A stretch of 6,717 nt of DNA from positions 1-6,717 of the forward strand of contig SYAK01000344.1 in assembly GCA_005788935.1 (NCBI GenBank). Reading direction: 5' to 3'. The stretch comes from Pseudomonadota bacterium. Its GTDB lineage: Bacteria; Myxococcota; UBA9042; PHBI01. Position numbers and translations under genes: made by a program. Shown here piece after piece: positions 1 to 5,176 of this stretch (positions within the stretch are counted from its first letter, which is position 1; each line of letters begins with the position of its first letter). Under the pieces are notes generated by a model. That model did not search any database, had not been told where the DNA came from, and saw nothing but the letters and a program-made list of their open reading frames with translations.

Positions 1-1266
1 GGCAAGGCGTCGTCCCACGGTTCGCCGCTCGGCGCGAAGGAGACGGCGCTCGTCAAGCAGGCCATTGGCTGGGACCCGGCCGTGTCCTTCTTCGCAGATC
101 CCGAGGCCGTCGCGGCGTTCGGTGACCTGCGCGCTCGCGGTGTGGCCCGAAAGGCCGCGTGGGAGGCACGCGCGGTCGCCTACGCCGCCGAGTTCCCCGA
201 GCTGTGGACCACGTGGCAGGGGATGCACGCCTCGCACACGGAGGCCGAGCTCGTGACGAAGACGGCCGCGCTCGTGCCGACCTTCGGGGACGCGCCAGTC
301 GCGACCCGCGTGGCATCGGGCAAGGTGCTGAACGCGCTCGCGCCGCACTTCCCGGGCTTGTGGGGGGGCTCGGCAGATCTGGCGAGCTCCACGAAGACGC
401 TGCTCGACGGCGAGAAGAGCTTCTCGCGTCACGAACCCGCAGGCCGCAACCTGCACTACGGGATCCGCGAGCACGCGATGGGCGCCATCATGAACGGCGT
501 GGCGCTCCACGGCGGCCTCATCCCGTACGGCGCGACCTTCCTGACCTTCTCGGACTACATGCGCGGGTCGATGCGCCTCTCGGCGCTGATGGGCGTTCGA
601 GCCGTGTACGTGCTGACGCACGACTCGATCATCCTCGGCGAGTACGGGCCAACCCACCAGAGCGTCGAGCACGCACAGGCGCTGCGCCTCATCCCGAACC
701 TCGAGGTGATCCGCCCCGGTGACGCGCGCGAGACGGCGTGGGCGTGGATTGCGGCGTTGTCGAACGTCAGTCGCCCGACCGCCCTGCTCCTGACACGCCA
801 GGACATTCCCGGCGTCTCGGGCACTGGCGAGGGGCTGCTGCGTGGTGGCTACGTTGTGGTCGACGTGCCCGCCCCGCGGCTCGTGCTGGTCGCGACGGGC
901 TCCGAGTTGCATGTCGCGATCGAGGCCGCAAAGACGCTGGCGTCCGAGGGCGTCGCCTGTCGCGTCGTGTCGATGCCGTCGCTCGAGCGCTTCCTGAGCC
1001 AACCCGAGAGCTACCAGACCTCGGTCCTGCCGGCGGAGGCGCCGGTGCGGCTCGTGGTCGAGGCCGGGCGCTCGGTCGGTTGGGAGCGCATCGCGGGCCC
1101 GTTCGGCGACGTCGTCGGCATCGACCGCTTCGGCGAGTCGGCTCCAGCGGAAGTGCTCGCCGAGGTCTTCGGCATCACGGCGGCCGCCGTCACGGCGCGG
1201 GCGCGGGCGCTGCTCGAGGGCTTCCCGGCGCGGGCTGCCGCGATGCGTGCGGTGCTCGGGGCATGA
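1..1266 (+). CDS. tkt: Transketolase, C-terminal part (5' end outside window)
   Basis: Transketolase is a thiamine-diphosphate enzyme of the non-oxidative pentose phosphate pathway that moves two-carbon ketol units between sugar phosphates in the cytoplasm. The frame is open from base 1 (beginning GKASSHGSPLGAKE) to TGA at 1264-1266, giving 421 residues. From the family's usual length (about 660) and the position of the active-site His, roughly 250 N-terminal residues, holding most of the cofactor-diphosphate domain, lie outside. Seen in fragment numbering: GGSADL at 122-127; YGIREHAMGA at 153-162 with E157, the catalytic Glu that contacts the thiamine aminopyrimidine; the substrate-binding GPTHQ at 216-220 with H219; RPGD further on; and the C-terminal domain from about 283 (VLVATGSEL). 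All signature residues are intact, so it should be active. GTG at 82 is internal, not the start. A possible small ORF overlaps the stop by ATGA, and rsuA follows 181 bases later. Confidence 0.97.
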   Translation, partial: GKASSHGSPLGAKETALVKQAIGWDPAVSFFADPEAVAAFGDLRARGVARKAAWEARAVAYAAEFPELWTTWQGMHASHTEAELVTKTAALVPTFGDAPVATRVASGKVLNALAPHFPGLWGGSADLASSTKTLLDGEKSFSRHEPAGRNLHYGIREHAMGAIMNGVALHGGLIPYGATFLTFSDYMRGSMRLSALMGVRAVYVLTHDSIILGEYGPTHQSVEHAQALRLIPNLEVIRPGDARETAWAWIAALSNVSRPTALLLTRQDIPGVSGTGEGLLRGGYVVVDVPAPRLVLVATGSELHVAIEAAKTLASEGVACRVVSMPSLERFLSQPESYQTSVLPAEAPVRLVVEAGRSVGWERIAGPFGDVVGIDRFGESAPAEVLAEVFGITAAAVTARARALLEGFPARAAAMRAVLGA

Positions 1267-1451
1267 GACAGGCAGCCGGCGCGCTTCCTGCGGGTCGCCT
1301 GTCGGGGGCCTGCGGGGGTGAGCCAGCGCATGCGGGGCAGGTCGTCGCCAAGGCCTCGTTCGGCCAGGCCGTCAGGACCGACAGCGCCTCGGTGCGCAGT
1401 GAGGCCCATGCGGTGAGGGGCTGTCGCGGGCGCGCTTGGGGCATCGGATGA
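1263..1451 (+). CDS. Possible small ORF bridging tkt and rsuA (doubtful)
   Basis: A 62-codon ORF starts at ATG 1263, overlapping the transketolase stop as ATGA, and ends at TGA 1449-1451, overlapping the rsuA ATG at 1448 in the same way. This is the geometry of a translationally coupled operon. The product would be Ala/Gly/Arg-rich (begins MRQAAGALPAGR), with no recognisable domain, signal peptide or membrane segment. By hand count GC is about 74, 69 and 79 percent at codon positions 1, 2 and 3. That is a flat profile with a very high second position, unlike a normal gene in high-GC DNA. The frame is also a continuation of a long open shadow frame inside transketolase, so chance openness is likely. 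The alternative is that this 181-base gap is only leader or promoter DNA for rsuA. Confidence 0.2.
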   Translation: MRQAAGALPAGRLSGACGGEPAHAGQVVAKASFGQAVRTDSASVRSEAHAVRGCRGRAWGIG

Positions 1452-2203
1452 GCGGTCGGCGCCTCGACCGGGCCGTCGCCGAGCGCGCGGGGGTCTCGCG
1501 GGCGGACGCCGGGCGCCTCTGCCGAAGCGCGCGAGTGATGGTCAACGGCATCGTGATCCGTGACGGGGCAACGCACGTGGCGCCCGACGCGGCGCTGTCG
1601 CTTGACGGGCGCGGACTGGACGCCCGGGGCCCCCTGACGTTGCTGCTCCACAAGCCGACGGGGTGCGTGTCAGCGACCACCGACGCGCTGCATCCCACGG
1701 TGCTCGACCTCGTGCCTGCCGAGGTACGGAGACCCGGGCTCGCACCTGCGGGGCGGCTCGACAAGGACACGACCGGGCTCCTGATCCTGACAGAGGATGG
1801 GGGGTTGAACCACCGCCTCACCCACCCGCGGCGGCACGTCCCGAAGACCTACGACGCGATCCTGAGCCAACCGCTCTCAAGCGCAGCAGTCAATATCGTG
1901 CGTCACGGCATGCGCCTGGCCGACGGGACCGAGCTCGCGCCCGGGCTGCTCCTTCCCCTGGCCGCGAGCCCGGATGGGACCGCGCGGGTCCGGGTGCTCA
2001 TCCGGGAAGGTCAATACCACCAGGTCCGCCGCATGGTCGCCGCCCTCGGCTCGCACGTTACCCAGCTGGCGCGCGTCGCGATCGGGTGCCTCGCCTTGCC
2101 GGACGACCTCCCGCCCGGGGCGTGGCGACCTGCCACCGAGGTGGACCTCGGGCTGGCTTTCACCGTGCCCGAGGTCTGGCGCGAGGCCGGGCTCGACCCC
2201 TGA
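1448..2203 (+). CDS. rsuA: 16S rRNA pseudouridine synthase, RsuA type
   Basis: RsuA converts one uridine of 16S rRNA (U516 in E. coli numbering) to pseudouridine during small-subunit assembly. The 251-residue product, against 231 in E. coli, has the family architecture. An N-terminal S4 RNA-binding domain covers about residues 1-60 (RLDRAVAERAGVSRADAGR), and a synthase domain follows. The catalytic motif AGRLDKDTTGLLIL lies at 101-114 with D105 as the nucleophile. Other family blocks are LLLHKPTGCVSATTDALHPTV, HRLTHPRRHVPKTYDA, REGQYHQVRRMVAALG and the closing PGAWRPATEVDL. The DALHPTV segment and the compact length favour RsuA over RluB, RluE or RluF; I compared from memory, not by alignment. 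ATG 1448 is preferred over TTG 1436 because it sits just before the S4 domain and has GGGG six bases upstream, though this ribosome site is weak. An in-frame TGA at 1400 excludes longer forms. Confidence 0.93.
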   Translation: MSGRRLDRAVAERAGVSRADAGRLCRSARVMVNGIVIRDGATHVAPDAALSLDGRGLDARGPLTLLLHKPTGCVSATTDALHPTVLDLVPAEVRRPGLAPAGRLDKDTTGLLILTEDGGLNHRLTHPRRHVPKTYDAILSQPLSSAAVNIVRHGMRLADGTELAPGLLLPLAASPDGTARVRVLIREGQYHQVRRMVAALGSHVTQLARVAIGCLALPDDLPPGAWRPATEVDLGLAFTVPEVWREAGLDP

Positions 2204-2240
2204 CGGGCTCGGGGTCGAACTCGGACGTGCCCGGCTGGGT

Positions 2241-2260
2241 CTGTGCCAAAAATGGCACAG
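2241..2260. promoter_or_regulatory. Perfect palindrome, CTGTGCCA-AAAA-TGGCACAG
   Basis: The arms at 2241-2248 and 2253-2260 are perfectly complementary over eight bases around an AAAA centre. It lies in the 199-base gap between rsuA and the CBS-domain gene, 37 bases after the rsuA stop. No T-run follows on either strand, so it is not a standard intrinsic terminator. The symmetric, spaced half-sites suit a dimeric repressor operator, or an RNA hairpin in a leader or 3' end. I do not recognise the regulator. Confidence 0.4.
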
Positions 2261-2291
2261 CGTGTCCCACGGGACGTCTCATGCGACACGC
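2260..2291. repeat. Inverted repeat GCGTGTC ... GACACGC next to the palindrome
   Basis: The seven-base arms 2260-2266 and 2285-2291 are perfectly complementary and separated by 18 bases, which themselves start a GTCCC-AC-GGGAC near-palindrome (2264-2275). The left arm abuts the preceding palindrome, so the whole stretch 2241-2291 could fold as consecutive hairpins in RNA or act as a composite protein-binding site. In GC-rich DNA such repeats can arise by chance. No T-run follows. Confidence 0.3.
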
Positions 2292-2402
2292 CCGCGCCCT
2301 CGAGACCGCCTGAGAGGCGACGCCGAGGTCGGCACGCGGGTTGCATGGGCTCATTCCGTCGCCACGACGGCGCCGCACCCTCCGCAACGCGAGCGAGTTG
2401 CC

Positions 2403-2798
2403 ATGCAAGCCACCGACCTCATGACGCCCGATCCGGTCACCACGAGCCCACGCCGCCCCGTCGGCGATGCGCTTCGCCTCATGCACGACAACGACGTCCG
2501 TCACCTGCCAGTCCTCGACGACGGGCGCCTCGTCGGCGTGTTGTCCGATCGGGACGTGCGGGCGCTCTGGTGGTCTGGCGTGGATGGCACGGCAGACGGG
2601 CGCCTGCGCGACCGGACGGTCGATGATTTCATGGCCCATGACCCGTACACGGTCAGCGCCGAGGATGACGTCGACTCGCTGATCGAGGCCTTCGTGGACA
2701 CCCGCTACGGCGCACTCCCGGTCCTCGACGCGGACGGAGCGCTTGTCGGCATCGTCAGCGTTATCGACGTACTCAAGGCGGCGCGGGGGCAGCTCTGA
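2403..2798 (+). CDS. Tandem CBS-domain protein, 131 residues
   Basis: This small cytoplasmic protein consists almost only of two CBS domains, which pair into a Bateman module that usually binds adenosine-containing ligands such as AMP, ATP or S-adenosylmethionine. CBS1 covers about residues 5-58, opening DLMTPDPVTTSP and containing RHLPVLDDGRLVGVLSDRDV. CBS2 covers about 75-128, with DFMAHDPYTVSAEDDV and GALPVLDADGALVGIVSVIDV. Both retain the canonical 'PVLD..G.LVG(V/I)(L/V)S..DV' strand-turn-helix. No enzyme, transporter or DNA-binding domain is attached, so it probably works through a partner or as a free-standing sensor. ATG 2403 directly precedes the first CBS domain; upstream of it there is only a weak GAG (2395-2397). 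It is the last plus-strand gene before a convergent junction with the kinase genes. Whether it senses nucleotide state for those genes is speculation from position only. Confidence 0.92.
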   Translation: MQATDLMTPDPVTTSPRRPVGDALRLMHDNDVRHLPVLDDGRLVGVLSDRDVRALWWSGVDGTADGRLRDRTVDDFMAHDPYTVSAEDDVDSLIEAFVDTRYGALPVLDADGALVGIVSVIDVLKAARGQL

Positions 2799-2827
2799 GG
2801 CAGCCGGCTCAGGCCCTGACAGCACGA

Positions 2828-2873
2828 GGCCTGTGTTCGGACACGCCCCCCGATGGGGCGATCCCGAATGGGA
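2828..2873. terminator. Three consecutive hairpins between convergent genes
   Basis: Between the CBS gene (plus) and the last kinase gene (minus) three small perfect stem-loops follow one another: GTGT-TCGG-ACAC at 2833-2844, CGCCCC-CCGAT-GGGGCG at 2844-2860, and TCCC-GAAT-GGGA at 2862-2873. Being symmetric, they can form in transcripts from either side, as expected of a shared terminator. None is followed by a T-run, so they would be non-canonical terminators or mRNA 3'-end stabilisers. Confidence 0.4.
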
Positions 2874-2888
2874 ACGTGCGCGCTGGGG

Positions 2889-3557
2889 TCAGAGCGTCAC
2901 CTGACGCAACCAGGAGGTGCGCGTCACCTCGCGAGAGATGGCGTTGGCGAGGGCTTCCACGTCGCCAAAGTTCTCCCAGTCGACCTGAATAACCGGAATC
3001 GTCCGGGAAATGTCGGCCACGAACGTCTCGTAGGCGGCGTACAGTCGCTGCAGGTACTCGAGCGAGATGACCCGCTCAAAGGCGCGACCACGTCGGGCGA
3101 TGCGTTCGTGACAGGCCTCGGGACGAGCGTGCAGGTAGACAATGGCGGTCGGACGGCACATGAAGTTCGCGAGGTTGCGATAGAGCGTCAGGTACGTCTC
3201 GTGGTCGCGCGGGTGCATGAGGCCCATGTCGACAAGCACCTGCGCAAAGATGGCGTCCTCGTAGATGGTGCGGTCCTGCACCGCCCCACGACCACGCCAG
3301 ATGATCGCCTGGTGCTGCTGGAAGCGCCGATTCAGCAGGTAGATCTGCATCGGGAAGGCCCAGCGGCCGGTGTCAGCGTAGAAGTCCTCGAGATAGACGT
3401 TGTCCTCGAGCGGCTCGTGATGGACATCGAGGCCGAGGTGAGCGCCAAGCGCATTCGCGAGGGTCGTCTTGCCGACGCCGATCAGACCAGCGGTCCCGAT
3501 GAAGGCCTTCGAGAGCGCCTCGGCGGGCGGGTGTTCGGGGGTGCTCGTGGCGGTCAC
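2889..3557 (-). CDS. Deoxynucleoside kinase, third gene of the trio
   Basis: Predicted to transfer a phosphate from ATP to the 5'-hydroxyl of a deoxynucleoside, making dNMP in the salvage route to dNTPs. The 222-residue protein has the dNK-family order: P-loop GLIGVGKTT at 24-32; E48-P49, with the Glu expected to be the catalytic base; RWAFPMQIY at 65-73 with Q71 likely contacting the base; the DRT signature at 95-97 (QDRTIYEDAIFA); and the arginine-rich LID at 155-158 (RRGR). About 18 residues precede the usual family start. The start codon is GTG at 3557-3555, overlapping the previous gene's TGA in a GTGA, with AGGAG eight bases upstream inside that gene; translational coupling is therefore likely. 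Its motifs resemble the deoxyadenosine/deoxycytidine branch, but I cannot read the exact substrate from the sequence. All catalytic motifs are intact. Confidence 0.95.
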   Translation of the reverse strand: MTATSTPEHPPAEALSKAFIGTAGLIGVGKTTLANALGAHLGLDVHHEPLEDNVYLEDFYADTGRWAFPMQIYLLNRRFQQHQAIIWRGRGAVQDRTIYEDAIFAQVLVDMGLMHPRDHETYLTLYRNLANFMCRPTAIVYLHARPEACHERIARRGRAFERVISLEYLQRLYAAYETFVADISRTIPVIQVDWENFGDVEALANAISREVTRTSWLRQVTL

Positions 3558-4195
3558 GGGGCGGTCTCCTGGTGGGGATGCGCGAGAGCGCGGATGCGGG
3601 CGACGAGCGCGTCCACGATGCCGTGGGCCTCGGGCGTGTCGGATGCGTAATCGAGATCGGCGTTGTCGACACGCAGCACCGGAGAGTCATGGTAGCGCGC
3701 AAAAAACTGCGCATAGGCCCGGGAGAGATTCGCGAGGTAGTCGGGGTCGATGCCGCGCTCGATCGCACGCCCGCGCCGGTCGATGCGGGCGAGCAGCGTC
3801 TCGAGCGGGGCATGCAGATAGACGATGACATCGGGTCGCAGGATCTGGGTCGCGAGCGAGCGGTAGACGCGCTCGTAGAGAGCCAGCTCGTCGTCGCCCA
3901 GGGTCAGCTGGGCAAAGATGCGGTCCTTCAGGAGGTGATAGTCGGCGAGCATGTTGGGGCGGAAGAGGTCCGCCTGCATCAGCTCCTGCTGCTGACGGAA
4001 GCGCGACATGAGGAAGAAGAGCTGCGTCGGAAAGGCCCAGCGCGACGGGTCCTCGTAGAAGCGACCGAGGAAGGGGTTGTCTTCGAATGACTCGAGGACG
4101 ATGCGGGCCGACAGGCGCCCTGCGAGTCGCTCGACGAGTGTCGTCTTGCCGACCCCGATGGGCCCTTCGACGGCGATGTAGAGGGGGGTGTCCAT
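3554..4195 (-). CDS. Deoxynucleoside kinase, second gene of the trio (dGK-like motif set)
   Basis: Predicted deoxynucleoside kinase of 213 residues (dNMP formation in salvage). P-loop GPIGVGKTT is at 11-19; ESFEDNPFL starts at E35, the expected catalytic Glu; RWAFPTQLFFL is at 52-62 with Q58; the LID RRGR is at 140-143. It differs from both neighbours at two signatures. The Glu is followed by Ser instead of Pro, and the Asp-Arg-Thr site is replaced by ADYHLLKDRIFAQLTL (84-99). From memory, the latter pattern resembles Bacillus deoxyguanosine kinase, so purine specificity, perhaps deoxyguanosine, is my best guess. ATG 4195 sits right before the first beta strand and P-loop, at the typical family start; its ribosome site is poor (GGTAG about 10 bases upstream). 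It lies 109 bases downstream of the first kinase and overlaps the third by four bases. Confidence 0.94.
   Translation of the reverse strand: MDTPLYIAVEGPIGVGKTTLVERLAGRLSARIVLESFEDNPFLGRFYEDPSRWAFPTQLFFLMSRFRQQQELMQADLFRPNMLADYHLLKDRIFAQLTLGDDELALYERVYRSLATQILRPDVIVYLHAPLETLLARIDRRGRAIERGIDPDYLANLSRAYAQFFARYHDSPVLRVDNADLDYASDTPEAHGIVDALVARIRALAHPHQETAP
3566..3570 (-). promoter_or_regulatory. Ribosome binding site AGGAG of the third kinase gene
   Basis: AGGAG on the minus strand lies eight bases before the GTG at 3557, within the 3' end of the middle kinase gene. It supports GTG as the start and, with the GTGA overlap, coupled translation of the two kinases. Confidence 0.7.
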
Positions 4196-4304
4196 GCCGT
4201 TTCTCTACCTGCCTCGATCGGCCAGAGGGGCCTCCGGGGCGTTGCGGCTCGCGGCGGATGCGACCTGCGCCTGCAGGCTGCGTCCACGGCGCATTCGTTT
4301 GAAC
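4196..4304 (-). other. Gap between first and second kinase genes
   Basis: These 109 bases carry no supported gene. The gap holds a perfect 10-bp palindrome GCCTGCAGGC (4269-4278) and a small GAGG/CCTC inverted repeat near 4225-4235. It is long for an operon spacer, so it could contain a processing site, an attenuating hairpin or a secondary promoter for the two downstream kinases. I see no clear -35/-10 pair. Confidence 0.3.
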
Positions 4305-4937
4305 TCACAAGAATCGGGAGAGTTGGTGACGGAAGTCCATGAGACCCTCGAGATCCGTCAGATAATCCTGCCGTTCGGAATCCCACACGAAGACCGGACA
4401 GAGCGTATAGCGCGCAATCCATTCCTCGTAGAGGCGGTTGAGTCGCTTCAGGTAGTCGAGCGGAATCGCCTGCTCGCTGGCGCGCCCGCGCTGGCGGATG
4501 CGGCGACGGATGGCCGTGACGGAGCAGCGCAGATAGATGAGGAGGTCTGGCGGACGGAGGGCGAGCTGCATGCTCTGGTAGAGTTCCTGATAAACCCCGA
4601 AGTCACGAGGCGTCATCAGCCCCGCCTCGTGCAGATTCCGCGCGAAGATCTCGGCGTCCTCGTAAATTGTGCGGTCGAGGACGACCGCGGGCGGGCGGGT
4701 TCCGTCGGGTGCAGTCTGAGGGTCGTGAAGGCCGAGATGCAGACGGAACTTGTGAGTCAGGAAGTAGATTTGGCTCTGGAAGGCCCAGGACTTCATGTCC
4801 GCATAGAAGTCGTCGAGGTAGGGGTTTGCGAGGTACGGCTCGTAGACTGGCGTCATGCCGAAGCGGCGATGCAGGAACTCCACGAGCGAGGACTTCCCGG
4901 CACCGATGTTGCCCGCGACGGCGATGAACTTCTGCAC
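4305..4937 (-). CDS. Deoxynucleoside kinase, first gene of the trio (dAK/dCK-like)
   Basis: Predicted deoxynucleoside kinase of 210 residues, the usual family length. Counting from the GTG start: P-loop GNIGAGKSS at 9-17; E33-P34 in VYEPYLANPYLDDFYAD, with E33 the likely catalytic base; WAFQSQIYFL at 51-60; DRT at 88-90 followed by IYEDAEIFARNLHEAGLM; PDLLIYLRCS; and the LID RIRQRGR at 146-152. The pattern matches my recollection of bacterial deoxyadenosine/deoxycytidine kinases (Bacillus Dck, Lactobacillus dAK), so those substrates are the best guess. The start is GTG 4937-4935, backed by GGAGG five bases upstream. A reading frame open to 5111 would add 58 residues of low-complexity sequence before the P-loop domain and is not believed. 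It heads the probable three-gene operon; the promoter should lie in 4948-5170. ESFED/DYH-type motifs of the middle paralogue are absent here. Confidence 0.95.
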   Translation of the reverse strand: MQKFIAVAGNIGAGKSSLVEFLHRRFGMTPVYEPYLANPYLDDFYADMKSWAFQSQIYFLTHKFRLHLGLHDPQTAPDGTRPPAVVLDRTIYEDAEIFARNLHEAGLMTPRDFGVYQELYQSMQLALRPPDLLIYLRCSVTAIRRRIRQRGRASEQAIPLDYLKRLNRLYEEWIARYTLCPVFVWDSERQDYLTDLEGLMDFRHQLSRFL

Positions 4938-4942
4938 CGGCC

Positions 4943-4947
4943 CCTCC
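4943..4947 (-). promoter_or_regulatory. Ribosome binding site GGAGG deciding the GTG start of the first kinase
   Basis: The minus strand reads GGGGGAGGGGCCG immediately before GTG 4937, with GGAGG five bases upstream of the start. This decides the start against upstream ATG and GTG codons in the same open frame. Confidence 0.75.
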
Positions 4948-5165
4948 CCCACAGTGCTCCCGCTCGTGGCAGCTTCGCCCGGTTCGGCCCCCCCGACAAG
5001 GGGCAACCGCCAGGCCTCGGTCTGGGCGAGGGACCCGGAAGCGCAACACTTCGATGCGAGCGATTCCGACCGACAGGCCCCGGACACTTCCGATTGTCGT
5101 GACCGACGCATGGTGGCACGATGGTCTGGTGTGCCGATGACTGCCCCTGCCGCCGCACAGACTAT
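4948..5165. promoter_or_regulatory. Divergent intergenic region, kinase operon and cysteine-rich gene
   Basis: This non-coding stretch separates the minus-strand kinase operon from the plus-strand secreted-protein gene and must hold promoters for both. A weak inverted repeat GGCAC (5115-5119) and GTGCC (5131-5135) lies 42-62 bases before the plus-strand start. TTGTCG at 5095-5100 followed 17 bases later by CACGAT (5118-5123) is only a poor sigma-70-like match. I cannot assign a promoter with confidence. Confidence 0.35.
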
Positions 5166-5169
5166 GGAG
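5166..5169 (+). promoter_or_regulatory. Ribosome binding site GGAG favouring TTG 5177
   Basis: GGAG lies seven bases before TTG 5177, ideal spacing, but 19 bases before ATG 5189, which is too far. It is the reason for choosing the TTG start of the cysteine-rich protein. Confidence 0.5.
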
Positions 5170-5176
5170 CGTCGCC

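Noticed and set aside
82..1266. GTG at 82 as the start of the transketolase
   Set aside because: The same frame is open to base 1 and encodes typical transketolase sequence (SHGSPLGAKE) before the GTG, so the gene begins outside the window.
2232..2256. Sigma-54-like match on the minus strand (TGGCACA-N4-CAGCC) within the palindrome arm
   Set aside because: GG and GC are at the right spacing, but the other -12 bases do not fit and it would drive transcription only antisense to rsuA. The plus-strand reading lacks the -12 GC.
2853..5102. Long plus-strand frames opposite the three kinase genes (2853-3650, 3572-4090, 4188-5102)
   Set aside because: They mirror the codon bias of the minus-strand kinases and encode no recognisable domain, whereas the minus strand shows complete kinase motif sets.
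4305..5111. Longer 268-residue form of the first kinase from 5111
   Set aside because: The extra 58 residues are low-complexity and precede a complete kinase domain, while GTG 4937 has a strong GGAGG site at good spacing and gives the normal family length.
5114..5129. Sigma-54 promoter beginning with a perfect TGGCACG
   Set aside because: The -12 part at 5125-5129 reads TCTGG and lacks the invariant GC at the required spacing.
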